A DNA stretch of 64,000 nt from Oryzibacter oryziterrae (GTDB taxonomy: Bacteria > Pseudomonadota > Alphaproteobacteria > Rhizobiales > Pleomorphomonadaceae), in the NCBI RefSeq assembly GCF_021864535.1, contig NZ_JAKJIC010000005.1:1-64000 (forward strand). The letters run 5' to 3'. The first letter of the stretch is position 1; the number at the start of each line of letters is the position of its first letter. Below, piece after piece: positions 1 through 9,440 of the stretch. The notes beneath the pieces were generated by a model. The model saw only the letters and a program-made list of their open reading frames with translations, ran no database searches and was not told where the DNA came from. The position numbers and the translations under genes were made by a program.

Positions 1-9
1 AAGACAAGC

Positions 10-426
10 ATGCCCTCCTACTGGCTGTTCAAGTCCGAGCCGTTCAAGTTTTCCTTTGCCCAGCTGAAGGCCCTCGGCGACAAGGGCACTGAATGGGACG
101 GCGTGCGCAACTATCTTGCCCGCAACAACATGCGCTCGATGCAGCTCGGCGACCTCGGCTTCTTCTATCATTCCAACGAGGGGCTTGAGATCGTCGGCAT
201 TGCCGAAGTCTGCGCCCTGGCCCATCAGGACAGCACCACCAACGATCCGCGCTGGGAGTGCGTCGACATCCGGGCGGTGCGGGATGTGCCCCGCCCGGTC
301 ACCCTTGCCGCCGTCAAGGCCGAACCGCGCCTTGCCAAGATGAGTCTGGTCACCTCCATGCGCCTCTCCGTCCAGCCCGTCACTCCAGAGGAATGGACCA
401 TCGTCTCAGAAATGGCCGGCCTTTGA
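10..426 (+). CDS. EVE domain-containing protein
   Basis: A 138-residue single-domain protein. The opening YWLFKSEP and the following W-D-G-V-R-N-Y-L-A-R-N-N-M segment are hallmarks of the EVE (PUA-like) family related to human thymocyte nuclear protein 1. The family is thought to bind modified bases in nucleic acids; the ligand in bacteria is usually unknown. Length is typical of the stand-alone bacterial form. The stop codon overlaps the start of the next gene as TGATG, so the two are probably translationally coupled. The family call is firm; the biological role is not known. Confidence 0.9.
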   Translation: MPSYWLFKSEPFKFSFAQLKALGDKGTEWDGVRNYLARNNMRSMQLGDLGFFYHSNEGLEIVGIAEVCALAHQDSTTNDPRWECVDIRAVRDVPRPVTLAAVKAEPRLAKMSLVTSMRLSVQPVTPEEWTIVSEMAGL

Positions 427-1082
427 TGGCCATTTCCGATCCGGCGGCCTTCGTGCGCTCCGAAACCCGCCTGCAGGCGCCGCCGCATGTGCCGGAGATC
501 CGCCTGCATCTGGCCGACGAGGCCATGGACTTGTGGAGCCGCACCGAGGAAGAACTCGGGGAGTTGGGCCTGCCGCCGCCCTTCTGGGCCTTTGCCTGGG
601 CTGGCGGCCAGGCCCTGGCGCGCTATGTCCTCGACCATCCCGAGATCGTCGCCGGCAAGCGTGTCCTCGATTTTGCGTCCGGCTCTGGCATCGTCGGCAT
701 CGCCGCCATGCAGGCAGGCGCGGCCTTCTGCGAGGCAACCGACATCGACCGCTTCTCGCTGACAGCCATCGTACTCAATGCGCAGGCCAACGGCGTTGCC
801 GTCACCGCTTCGGCTCGCAATGTCCTCGACAGCGGGGCTGAAGGCTTCGACGTGGTCCTCGCCGGCGACGTCTTCTATGAAAAGCCCATGGCCGATCGGG
901 TCGAGCCCTTCCTGCGCGGTGCGGAAGCGGGCGGTGCAACGGTGCTTTTCGGCGATCCCGGTCGCGCCTATCTGCCCAAGTCCGGCATTGAAAAGATTGC
1001 TGAATATCGCGTCCCCGTGACTCGCGCCATCGAGGACAACGAAATCAAGCACACCAAGGTCTGGCGCTTCTGCGCAAGCTGA
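426..1082 (+). CDS. SAM-dependent methyltransferase, ETFB lysine methyltransferase / nicotinamide N-methylase-like family
   Basis: A 218-residue class I methyltransferase. The SAM-binding motif I is VLDFASGSGIVGIAAMQAG at about residues 79-97, followed by the acidic D-I-D that normally contacts the ribose, and the post-I motif DVVLAGDVFYE resembles the DxxY/F segment of protein lysine methyltransferases of the METTL20 (ETFBKMT) group. I chose the ATG at 426 because it overlaps the upstream stop codon; the reading frame stays open further upstream inside the EVE gene. If the METTL20 relationship holds, the substrate could be electron transfer flavoprotein beta subunit, but this is inference. 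No other operon member is evident downstream. Confidence 0.82.
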   Translation: MAISDPAAFVRSETRLQAPPHVPEIRLHLADEAMDLWSRTEEELGELGLPPPFWAFAWAGGQALARYVLDHPEIVAGKRVLDFASGSGIVGIAAMQAGAAFCEATDIDRFSLTAIVLNAQANGVAVTASARNVLDSGAEGFDVVLAGDVFYEKPMADRVEPFLRGAEAGGATVLFGDPGRAYLPKSGIEKIAEYRVPVTRAIEDNEIKHTKVWRFCAS

Positions 1083-1112
1083 CACCAACTGGACAGCTGC
1101 GCTGCTGCATTG

Positions 1113-1129
1113 CATCATACCAAATGATG
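1113..1129. other. small AT-rich inverted repeat upstream of acs
   Basis: CATCAT and ATGATG form perfect 6-bp arms around a 5-base loop (ACCAA), about 140 bp upstream of acs. It could be a regulator site or the end of the preceding transcript; there is no U-run, so I do not call it a terminator. The rest of 1083-1265 holds no gene that I can recognise. Confidence 0.3.
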
Positions 1130-1271
1130 AGGGTTGGCGACCGGCTTCCGGGCTGGTCCCGCCTTCTTGCGGATGGACGTCCGTGTTTAACCTCATCATA
1201 ATGCGCGACGGAACACCGCACCCGCCTGGGAGCAATGAGCGTGGGTCGGTTCTGCTTGGGAGGAGTTGCTT

Positions 1272-3209
<1,938 letters not shown>

Positions 3210-3250
3210 GGCTGCCGTCCCCAGGGACGGCAAATCCTCCGGAAACGACA

Positions 3251-3287
3251 ATGTCCCGCGGACGCCTGGCGCCGCGGGACATTTGTT
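3251..3287. terminator. terminator between convergent acs and protease genes
   Basis: ATGTCCCGCGG (3251-3261) pairs perfectly with CCGCGGGACAT (3272-3282), an 11-bp stem with a 10-base loop, followed on the plus strand by TTGTTT. It sits between the convergent acs and protease genes and can serve as the acs terminator. Confidence 0.75.
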
Positions 3288-3303
3288 TCAAACGCCATCG
3301 GCG

Positions 3304-5460
3304 TCACTTGACAGTCAGCTTCACCGGTCCGACGTTGTTGGTGTCATAGCCCAGCACCTGCACGAAATAGGTGGTGCCCGCCGTGGCGGCGAAGGTGACC
3401 GAACTCAGGTTGTCGCTGCCAAAGTCGTCATTGGTGGCAAAGGGGGACATGCTCTGCATGTTGGAACCGGTATAGACCCCCAGCACCGTATCGGCGATCG
3501 CGCTGCCCTTTGTGTTCATGGTGTAGGACTTGGAAGCCGGCGCCTTGAACTTCCACCACAGGGAATGCGTGTCGGTGCCGAAAGGCACCATTTCGCTGAC
3601 TTCCAGGGTGGCTCCACGCGTGTCGCCGGCCACGGTCGTCCCCACCGTCAGGCTCGGCGCCTTCGCCAGATTGTCGTTGGCGGGAACCGGTGCCAGGGTC
3701 AGCTGCACCCGGCCGCGATCGGCAGACGTCTTGCCGGCAACCGCGATCATGTAGACCTTGTTCTTGGTCGCCTTGAAGCTCAGGATGCTGGTCGTCAGCC
3801 CGACAGGATCGTCGTCGTTCTTGGCAACAGCGGTTCCAAGCGCGGAGACCGAAGACGGCGCCGCATAGACCGCAAGCACGGTGTCGAAATCCGAGTTCAA
3901 CGTGGTGATCGACACCTGGCCGGTTTCCGTCGGCACGAACTTGTACCAGACGCTGCCGCCGTCCGTGTTCACCACGTGATGCGTCTCGCCGCTCTGCAGC
4001 GTCGCGAAAGCCGTTGACCCCTGATAGGTCTTGTTGAGGGTCACCACCACGGGCTTTGCGAAGACATCATTGGCATCCGCGCTCGGCGTCTTCAGGAACG
4101 TCGCCGCGTTCATCACCTGGATGAACGGCGCGGAATACTTGGGACCGGTCCGGGTATCGGTCAGGTTTGTGCCGGTCTTGCGCAGGGCATACAGGATCTG
4201 CGCCATCGAGCGATTGGGGAAAGCCTGCGCCAGCACTTCGATCGCGCCGGTGACATGCGGTGCCGCCATCGACGTACCGCACATCTTGTCATACGCATCG
4301 ACCCCATTGCCCGGAACCGAGGACTTGATGCAGTTGCCGATCTCGCCGCCAGGGGCGAATACATCGGTCATCGCCCCCACATTCGAGTAGGACGCCACGG
4401 CAAGCGGCGCCTGCCGTGTTGCCGCACTCACCGTGACCACCGAGGAAATGCAGCCGGGCGAGCCGACATACTTGGTGTATCCCTCGTTGCCGGCGGCGAA
4501 GACGGTGGCCACGCCCTTCTTGCGCAGCCGATCGATGACGGCCTTCATCGACGACTTGACCAGATCGCAGCTGTCGCTGAACCTGTCACCGCCGATGCTC
4601 AGATTGATGGATCTGATCTTGTTGCTGTTGTTGCCCGTGTCGACCAGCGTCTCCACATATTCGAGCGCCGCTTCCATGTCGGAGTCATAGGTATAGTCGT
4701 CGGAGCGGAACACGTTGATGGCAATGACATTTGCCGACTTGGCGACACCATTTGGCGGGCTGGAACCCGAGGCATTGCGGCCCATGGCGATGCCGGCCAC
4801 ATGCGTTCCATGATCTTGCAGGAAAGTCGCATCGCCTGCAGTCGTCCCTGTTTCGCTGCTGGAGCCGTTGGCGCAATAGGGAGAATAGGTGCGGAAACAG
4901 GCATTGAGCGACGACAGCTGTCGGGACGTGCCAGCACCAAGGAACGTATGCGCGCGATCAATGCCGGTGTCGATGATGACGACGGTGCCGTCCTTGCCGC
5001 TGACCCCGCTGGCGTAAACCTGGTTCATCTGGATGAACGGGATCGACTGCACGAGAAGCGCCTTCGACGGCGCGTTGTAGTCGATCGTCGCGACGGCAGG
5101 ATCACGCGCCAGCGTTCTGATCTCAGCCTCGGTCAGCACAAGCGCGACACGCGGCGACGTCTGCATCTTCAGCAGGGCATGCCCCGCCAGCTTGGTGCGG
5201 ACGAAGGAGTCGATGGTCGCCGCGATGGCGCGCTTGGCGTTGGCGCGCGCGTCCGCCCGCGTGAAGTCGTCGGCATACTTGCGCGCACCGAACAGCTTCA
5301 GATTGATCACCACCGGAATACCGGCAGGCTTCGCCGCCAAGACAGAGGTTTGCTGCTTGGGGAGAAAGCGGACGATATCATAGAGCGGCGTGCTGGCGGC
5401 ATGCGCCGTTCCGATGCCAGCAACAGCCAGCATCCATGCTGCAATTACATTGGCCCTCAT
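3304..5460 (-). CDS. secreted S8 family serine peptidase (subtilisin-like) with C-terminal beta domains
   Basis: A 718-residue secreted protease. Residues 1-22 form a Sec signal peptide ending in AHA-A. Residues of about 23-140 look like a chaperone propeptide. The S8 catalytic domain follows, with D164 in VVIIDTGID, H217 in DHGTHVAG, the oxyanion N325 in AAGNEG and nucleophile S397 in GTSMAAPHVTG. After residue 460 there are two similar repeats, each with a W-x-K-F core (SVWYKFVP and SLWWKFKAP), a D-T-V-L-x-V-Y segment and a final Tyr-Phe/Met-Val strand. They resemble pre-peptidase C-terminal domains, which aid secretion or substrate binding. Monocistronic, with its own promoter; the substrate is unknown. 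Confidence 0.93.
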   Translation of the reverse strand: MRANVIAAWMLAVAGIGTAHAASTPLYDIVRFLPKQQTSVLAAKPAGIPVVINLKLFGARKYADDFTRADARANAKRAIAATIDSFVRTKLAGHALLKMQTSPRVALVLTEAEIRTLARDPAVATIDYNAPSKALLVQSIPFIQMNQVYASGVSGKDGTVVIIDTGIDRAHTFLGAGTSRQLSSLNACFRTYSPYCANGSSSETGTTAGDATFLQDHGTHVAGIAMGRNASGSSPPNGVAKSANVIAINVFRSDDYTYDSDMEAALEYVETLVDTGNNSNKIRSINLSIGGDRFSDSCDLVKSSMKAVIDRLRKKGVATVFAAGNEGYTKYVGSPGCISSVVTVSAATRQAPLAVASYSNVGAMTDVFAPGGEIGNCIKSSVPGNGVDAYDKMCGTSMAAPHVTGAIEVLAQAFPNRSMAQILYALRKTGTNLTDTRTGPKYSAPFIQVMNAATFLKTPSADANDVFAKPVVVTLNKTYQGSTAFATLQSGETHHVVNTDGGSVWYKFVPTETGQVSITTLNSDFDTVLAVYAAPSSVSALGTAVAKNDDDPVGLTTSILSFKATKNKVYMIAVAGKTSADRGRVQLTLAPVPANDNLAKAPSLTVGTTVAGDTRGATLEVSEMVPFGTDTHSLWWKFKAPASKSYTMNTKGSAIADTVLGVYTGSNMQSMSPFATNDDFGSDNLSSVTFAATAGTTYFVQVLGYDTNNVGPVKLTVK

Positions 5461-5496
5461 GGCATCCTCAATTGGTTAAAAAATTCTTGCTTTTAT

Positions 5497-5525
5497 GTAA
5501 TACGACTCTTGGGACACATACTCAA
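5497..5525 (-). promoter_or_regulatory. predicted promoter of the S8 protease gene
   Basis: On the minus strand TTGAGT (5520-5525) and TATTAC (5497-5502) are separated by exactly 17 bp, about 35 bp upstream of the start codon; GAGG precedes the ATG. The rest of the 314-bp gap 5461-5774 is AT-richer than its surroundings and holds no gene that I can recognise. Confidence 0.5.
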
Positions 5526-5774
5526 TCAGGTAGGTATTTTTCGGCTATCACCTACTTCGAGACTAGGATCGACTGAGACGAGACCTTGTCCGGAACGGCC
5601 AAGAGCTATCTAGCGCGCCGCCAAGACAACACATGAGGAAGCGAATATACTTTCCTTGAAGGGGCCGGTTTAGTCTCAGTCCGCGTCCAGGCTCTGCTTT
5701 CACCAACCAGATCAACCAGTTGGAGCCGGAGACCTTGCACGAAGTCCCAGCCAGGAACTTTGTCGGCGAAGGCT

Positions 5775-6203
5775 TCAACGCTCGATACGGGTCGACAGCA
5801 CGATCGCCGACTGGGTGCGTTCCACCCCTTCCAAACCGCCGATGCGATCGAGCAGCAGGTCCAGCTCGCCGATGCTCGGCGCCTCGACGATGGCGATCAT
5901 GTCGAAGGGGCCGCTGACCGAATGCAACGTCCGCACGGCGCGGATGGCCCTGAGCCCCGCCTCCACCTTGGGGGCAAGCTTGGGCAGCGCGGTGATCAGC
6001 ACATGCGCCTTGACGAGATTGCGCTCATAGGCCTCCCCGAGCCGCACGCCATAGCCGGCGATCACGCCCCGGGCTTCCAGCCGCTCGATGCGGCTCTGCA
6101 CCGTGGTGCGGGACAGCCCGAGCTTGCGCGCCAGCTCCGCCGTCGTGGCCCGCGCATTCTCGGACAGGAGGGCGAGCAATTCTTGATCAGGGTCTCTTGT
6201 CAT
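5775..6203 (-). CDS. Lrp/AsnC family transcriptional regulator
   Basis: A 142-residue regulator: N-terminal winged helix-turn-helix (residues about 1-60, with LLSENARATTAELARKLGLSRTTVQSRIERLEARGVI) followed by the RAM/ligand-binding domain, including the GPFDMIAIVEA strand. Members sense amino acids and usually control an adjacent catabolic or transport gene. It is transcribed divergently from the saccharopine-dehydrogenase-like gene at 6329, which makes that gene the obvious target. A perfect inverted repeat lies directly in front of its start codon. Confidence 0.95.
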   Translation of the reverse strand: MTRDPDQELLALLSENARATTAELARKLGLSRTTVQSRIERLEARGVIAGYGVRLGEAYERNLVKAHVLITALPKLAPKVEAGLRAIRAVRTLHSVSGPFDMIAIVEAPSIGELDLLLDRIGGLEGVERTQSAIVLSTRIER

Positions 6204-6225
6204 AATGCCGGATCATATCGGCATT
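6204..6225. promoter_or_regulatory. inverted repeat, candidate operator for the Lrp-type regulator
   Basis: AATGCCG (6204-6210) and CGGCATT (6219-6225) are perfect 7-bp arms with an 8-base AT-rich spacer, immediately in front of the regulator's ATG and within the divergent promoter region 6204-6328. Position and symmetry fit an autoregulatory Lrp/AsnC site; binding is inferred, not shown. Confidence 0.5.
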
Positions 6226-6328
6226 CCGCCGAAATGTAAGCTTCAAACCGACAAACATGCCCCTACAATTCGTCCGAATACCTGCCATTCTGGTTCCACA
6301 TACGCATTCATACAAAAGGGGAATCGGA

Positions 6329-7429
6329 ATGCACAACATCGCGGTCATCGGCGCCGGCAAGATCGGCTCCACAATTGCGACCCTGCTTGCCCAGACGGGC
6401 GACTACCACGTCACGCTGATCGACAAGGCCGAAGGGCAGTTCATCGGCCTGCCGGCGCATCCGGCCATCGAGTTCCGCGTGCTGGAAATCGAGAAGGCCG
6501 TAGAGCTCGACGCCGCCCTCGCCGGCAAGTTCGCCGTGCTCTCGGCCGCCCCCTTCCACCTGACCACCCGCATCGCCGAGGCGGCCAGCCGCGCCGGCTG
6601 CCACTATCTCGACCTGACCGAGGACGTCGCCTCGACCCGTGTCGTCAAGGCGCTGGCCGCTTCCGCCAAGACCGCCTTCATCCCGCAGTGCGGCCTCGCG
6701 CCGGGCTTCATCTCCATCGTCGCCCATGACCTGGCCCGCCGCTTCGACACGCTGGACAGCGTGCGCATGCGCGTCGGCGCCCTGCCGCAATACCCCTCCA
6801 ATGCGCTGAACTATAACCTCACCTGGTCGACCGACGGCGTCATCAACGAATATTGCGAGCCCTGCGAGGCCATCGTCGATGGCGAACTGGTGGACGTGCC
6901 GGCTCTTGAGGAGCGCGAGGAATTCTCCTTCGACGGCGTCACCTACGAAGCCTTCAACACCTCGGGCGGCCTCGGCACGCTCTGCGAGACGCTGAAGGGC
7001 AAGGTCCGCACCCTCAACTATCGCACCATCCGCTATCCCGGCCATGCCGCCATCATGAAGGCGCTGCTCAACGACCTCGGCCTGCGCGATCGCCGGCACA
7101 TCCTGAAGGAAATCCTCGAGAACGCCGTCCCCGGCACGCTGCAGGACGTGGTGGTGATCTTCGTCACCGTCTCCGGCCGCCGCAACGGCCGCCTCATTCA
7201 GGAGACCTATGCCAACAAGGTCTATGCCCGCAAGGTCGGCGGCGAGATGATGAGCGCCATCCAGATCACCACCGCTTCGGCCATCTGCGCCGTTCTCGAC
7301 ATGCTCGTCGAAGGCAAGCTGCCGCACGAAGGCTTCATCCGCCAGGAAGACATCGCGCTCGACGACTTCCTCGCCAATCGCTTCGGCCGCGCCTACGCGG
7401 TGGAAGAGGGCCTGCGCTCGGTCGCCTGA
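6329..7429 (+). CDS. saccharopine dehydrogenase family protein
   Basis: A 366-residue NAD(P)-dependent enzyme with an N-terminal Rossmann fold (IAVIGAGKIGSTIATLL at residues 4-20) and the saccharopine-dehydrogenase C-terminal domain (GGLGTLCETLKGKVRTLNYRTIRYPGH). Homologues act in lysine metabolism, as saccharopine or lysine-oxidising dehydrogenases. The frame stays open upstream to 6257, but ATG 6329 begins right at the Rossmann strand and has AGGGGAA upstream. Divergence from an Lrp/AsnC regulator supports an amino-acid-inducible catabolic role. The exact substrate cannot be fixed from sequence alone. Confidence 0.85.
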   Translation: MHNIAVIGAGKIGSTIATLLAQTGDYHVTLIDKAEGQFIGLPAHPAIEFRVLEIEKAVELDAALAGKFAVLSAAPFHLTTRIAEAASRAGCHYLDLTEDVASTRVVKALAASAKTAFIPQCGLAPGFISIVAHDLARRFDTLDSVRMRVGALPQYPSNALNYNLTWSTDGVINEYCEPCEAIVDGELVDVPALEEREEFSFDGVTYEAFNTSGGLGTLCETLKGKVRTLNYRTIRYPGHAAIMKALLNDLGLRDRRHILKEILENAVPGTLQDVVVIFVTVSGRRNGRLIQETYANKVYARKVGGEMMSAIQITTASAICAVLDMLVEGKLPHEGFIRQEDIALDDFLANRFGRAYAVEEGLRSVA

Positions 7430-7506
7430 GGTCATTTAGCCCGTTGCAACTTTTCCCTTCCGGCGCAATCATGACAGTCACATGACATGAACGTCGGGAG
7501 GGCCGC

Positions 7507-7908
7507 GTGACGGATGTCGTTGACGAAAGCTTGCAGGGCGGCGCAACGCTGGTGACGTTGCCGCGGCCGTTCCAGGCAGCACCGGCGCAGACGAGTGCGC
7601 CCGCCAAACCCTACGTGGCCTTCGACCGCCACGAACTCTCCGAAATCCTGAAAATCTACGGCCGCATGGTCGCCACCGGCGAGTGGCGCGACTATGCCAT
7701 CGACCACCTGCCCGACAAGGCCGTATTCTCGATCTTCCGCCGCACCTCGGAAATGCCGCTCTATCGGGTCGAGAAGGACCCCAAGCTGGCGCGCAAGCAG
7801 GGCGCCTACTCCGTCGTCACCCAGACCGGCATGATCCTGAAACGCGGCTCGGAGCTGTCCCGCGTCCTGAGGGTGATCGACAAGTCGCTGCTGCACCTGG
7901 CGGAGTGA
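7507..7908 (+). CDS. DUF2794 domain-containing protein
   Basis: A 133-residue protein with a GTG start preceded by GGGAGGG. The core from about residue 38 (FDRHELSEILKIYGRMVATGEWRDYAIDHLPDKAVFSIFRR...PLYRVEKDPKLARKQGAYSVV) matches the alphaproteobacterial DUF2794 family. The first 35 residues look disordered. Function is unknown; it is cytoplasmic with no signal peptide or membrane segment. Confidence 0.85.
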   Translation: MTDVVDESLQGGATLVTLPRPFQAAPAQTSAPAKPYVAFDRHELSEILKIYGRMVATGEWRDYAIDHLPDKAVFSIFRRTSEMPLYRVEKDPKLARKQGAYSVVTQTGMILKRGSELSRVLRVIDKSLLHLAE

Positions 7909-7911
7909 CGA

Positions 7912-8454
7912 TCAGGCAGCCGGCGCACCCGTGCTGCCCTCGCCGAGCGCCCGTTGCATCAAGATCTGATCGAGCCAGCGCCCGTGCTTGTAGCCGAGCC
8001 CCTTGGCGATGCCCACCAGCTCGAAGCCGAGCGATGCATGCAGCTTCTGCGAGGCGAGATTGTCACTGTCGCCGATGACGGCGATCATCTGCCGGAAGCC
8101 GCGCCGGGCGCAATCGTCGACCAGCACCTTCAGCAGCCGCTTGCCGATCCCGCGGCCCTGCGCTGCCGGATCCATGTAGATCGAATTCTCGACCGTGAAG
8201 CGATAGGCCTGCCGGGGACGGTAGGTGTTGGCATAGGCATAGCCGACCACGGCGCCGTTCAACTCGGCCACGATATAGGGAAAACCGGCGCCTGTGATCG
8301 TCTCGAACCGCCGCAGCATCTCGGCGTGATCGGGCGCCTCAAGTTCCCATGATGCGGTTCCCTTGATGCCGGCCTCAGCATAGATCGCGGCAATGGCGGC
8401 GATATCCTTGGGCTGGGCGGGGCGGATCATCATCATGGTGCTTGCGGTCCTCAA
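7912..8454 (-). CDS. GNAT family N-acetyltransferase, phosphinothricin/methionine-sulfone acetyltransferase-like
   Basis: A GNAT acetyltransferase of up to 180 residues. The start may lie a few codons downstream, at one of the Met residues before IRPAQPKDIAAIAAIYAEAG. The acetyl-CoA loop is RGIGKRLLKVLVDDC, and the C-terminal LHASLGFELVGIAKGLGYKHGRWLDQILMQR is typical of the Pat/MnaT subgroup that acetylates small amino-acid analogues such as methionine sulfone or phosphinothricin. The substrate is inferred from the subgroup only. Tail-to-tail with the DUF2794 gene, with a 3-bp gap. Confidence 0.88.
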   Translation of the reverse strand: MRTASTMMMIRPAQPKDIAAIAAIYAEAGIKGTASWELEAPDHAEMLRRFETITGAGFPYIVAELNGAVVGYAYANTYRPRQAYRFTVENSIYMDPAAQGRGIGKRLLKVLVDDCARRGFRQMIAVIGDSDNLASQKLHASLGFELVGIAKGLGYKHGRWLDQILMQRALGEGSTGAPAA

Positions 8455-8499
8455 CGCGTGTCATGCGCGCACCAAAACAGAAATGCGCTTTCCGAGCAA

Positions 8500-8530
8500 A
8501 GCAAAAGGCGCGAGACTTTCGCCTCGCGCC
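8500..8530 (-). terminator. terminator of the BAX-inhibitor-1 gene
   Basis: On the minus strand an 8-bp stem (arms at 8523-8530 and 8507-8514) closes an 8-base loop and is followed by TTTTGC. It sits just downstream of the 8559 stop codon. Confidence 0.8.
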
Positions 8531-8558
8531 CATGAGATTTGCGACAGGATGCCTGCAA

Positions 8559-9305
8559 TCAGCGACGGTCGCCCATCAGACGCAGCAGCATCATGAACAT
8601 GTTGATGAAGTCGAGATAGAGGCTGAGGGCGCCCATGATGGCCTTGCGGCCCATGGTCTCAACCGAATCGGCTTCGTAATACATTTCCTTGATGTTCTGC
8701 GTGTCATAAGCGGTGAGGCCCGCGAACACGCCGACGCCCACGACCGAGATGGCAAAGGCCATGGCCGAAGACTGCATGAAGATGTTGACCAGCGAGGCAA
8801 TGATCAGGCCGAACAGGCCCATGATCAGGAACGAGCCCATGGCCGACAGGTTGCGCTTGGTGGTGTAGCCGTAGAGGCTGAGCGCGCCGAAGGACGCCGC
8901 CGAGATGAAGAACACCTGCGTCACCGACTGGCCCGTGTAGACCAGAAGGATGGACGACAGCGACAGGCCGACCAGCGCCGAATAGCCCCAGAACAGGGCC
9001 TGCGCCGCGCCGACGCTCAGCTTGTTGATGCCGAAGGACAGGAACATCACGGCACCCAGCGGCGCCAGCATCACCACCCACTTCAGCGGGCTCATGAAGA
9101 TGGCCTGACCATAGGCAGTCAGTTCCATCGTGTTCCAGTTGATGGCGGCATTGGCGGAAGCGTAGGCAACCAGGCCCGTCAGCACGAGGCCGATGGCCAT
9201 GTAGTTGTAGACCTTCAGCATATAGCTGCGCAGACCCTGGTCGATCTCCGCCGCATAGGTCGTCGAGCCAAAGCCCGTGGGGATATTGCGGTCAGGGTAA
9301 GCCAT
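8559..9305 (-). CDS. Bax inhibitor-1/YccA family membrane protein
   Basis: A 248-residue inner-membrane protein with about seven hydrophobic segments, starting near the YMLKVYNYMAIGLVLTGLVAY motif that defines the bacterial BI-1 family and ending with the short charged/Met-rich tail LYLDFINMFMMLLRLMGDRR. The family includes pH-sensitive calcium leak channels and FtsH-associated proteins; the role here is not determined. The ATG at 9305 is chosen over the longer open frame because the family begins just before the first helix and AAGGA precedes it. Confidence 0.92.
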   Translation of the reverse strand: MAYPDRNIPTGFGSTTYAAEIDQGLRSYMLKVYNYMAIGLVLTGLVAYASANAAINWNTMELTAYGQAIFMSPLKWVVMLAPLGAVMFLSFGINKLSVGAAQALFWGYSALVGLSLSSILLVYTGQSVTQVFFISAASFGALSLYGYTTKRNLSAMGSFLIMGLFGLIIASLVNIFMQSSAMAFAISVVGVGVFAGLTAYDTQNIKEMYYEADSVETMGRKAIMGALSLYLDFINMFMMLLRLMGDRR

Positions 9306-9373
9306 GGAAAAGGTTTCCTTCTGATGCACGTTCTTGAGACCTTGCGGAGATGAAATCCGCCGGTCGAGCCTCG

Positions 9374-9402
9374 AATATGGGCGTGAACCGCATCCCCTAC
9401 AA
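9374..9402 (-). promoter_or_regulatory. predicted promoter of the BI-1 gene
   Basis: On the minus strand TTGTAG (9397-9402) and CATATT (9374-9379) are 17 bp apart, about 70 bp upstream of the start codon. This is a sequence match only. Confidence 0.35.
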
Positions 9403-9440
9403 GAGGGGACCGGTGTCCGCCTAGAAAACATGACGAAGAT

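Noticed and set aside
1083-1265. Possible riboswitch or 5' regulatory RNA ahead of acs
   Set aside because: Only a 6-bp-arm inverted repeat is visible; no known aptamer motif is recognisable.
5563-5778. 71-codon minus-strand ORF between the protease and the Lrp gene
   Set aside because: It ends in unconserved, low-complexity sequence without a ribosome-binding site; more likely untranslated.
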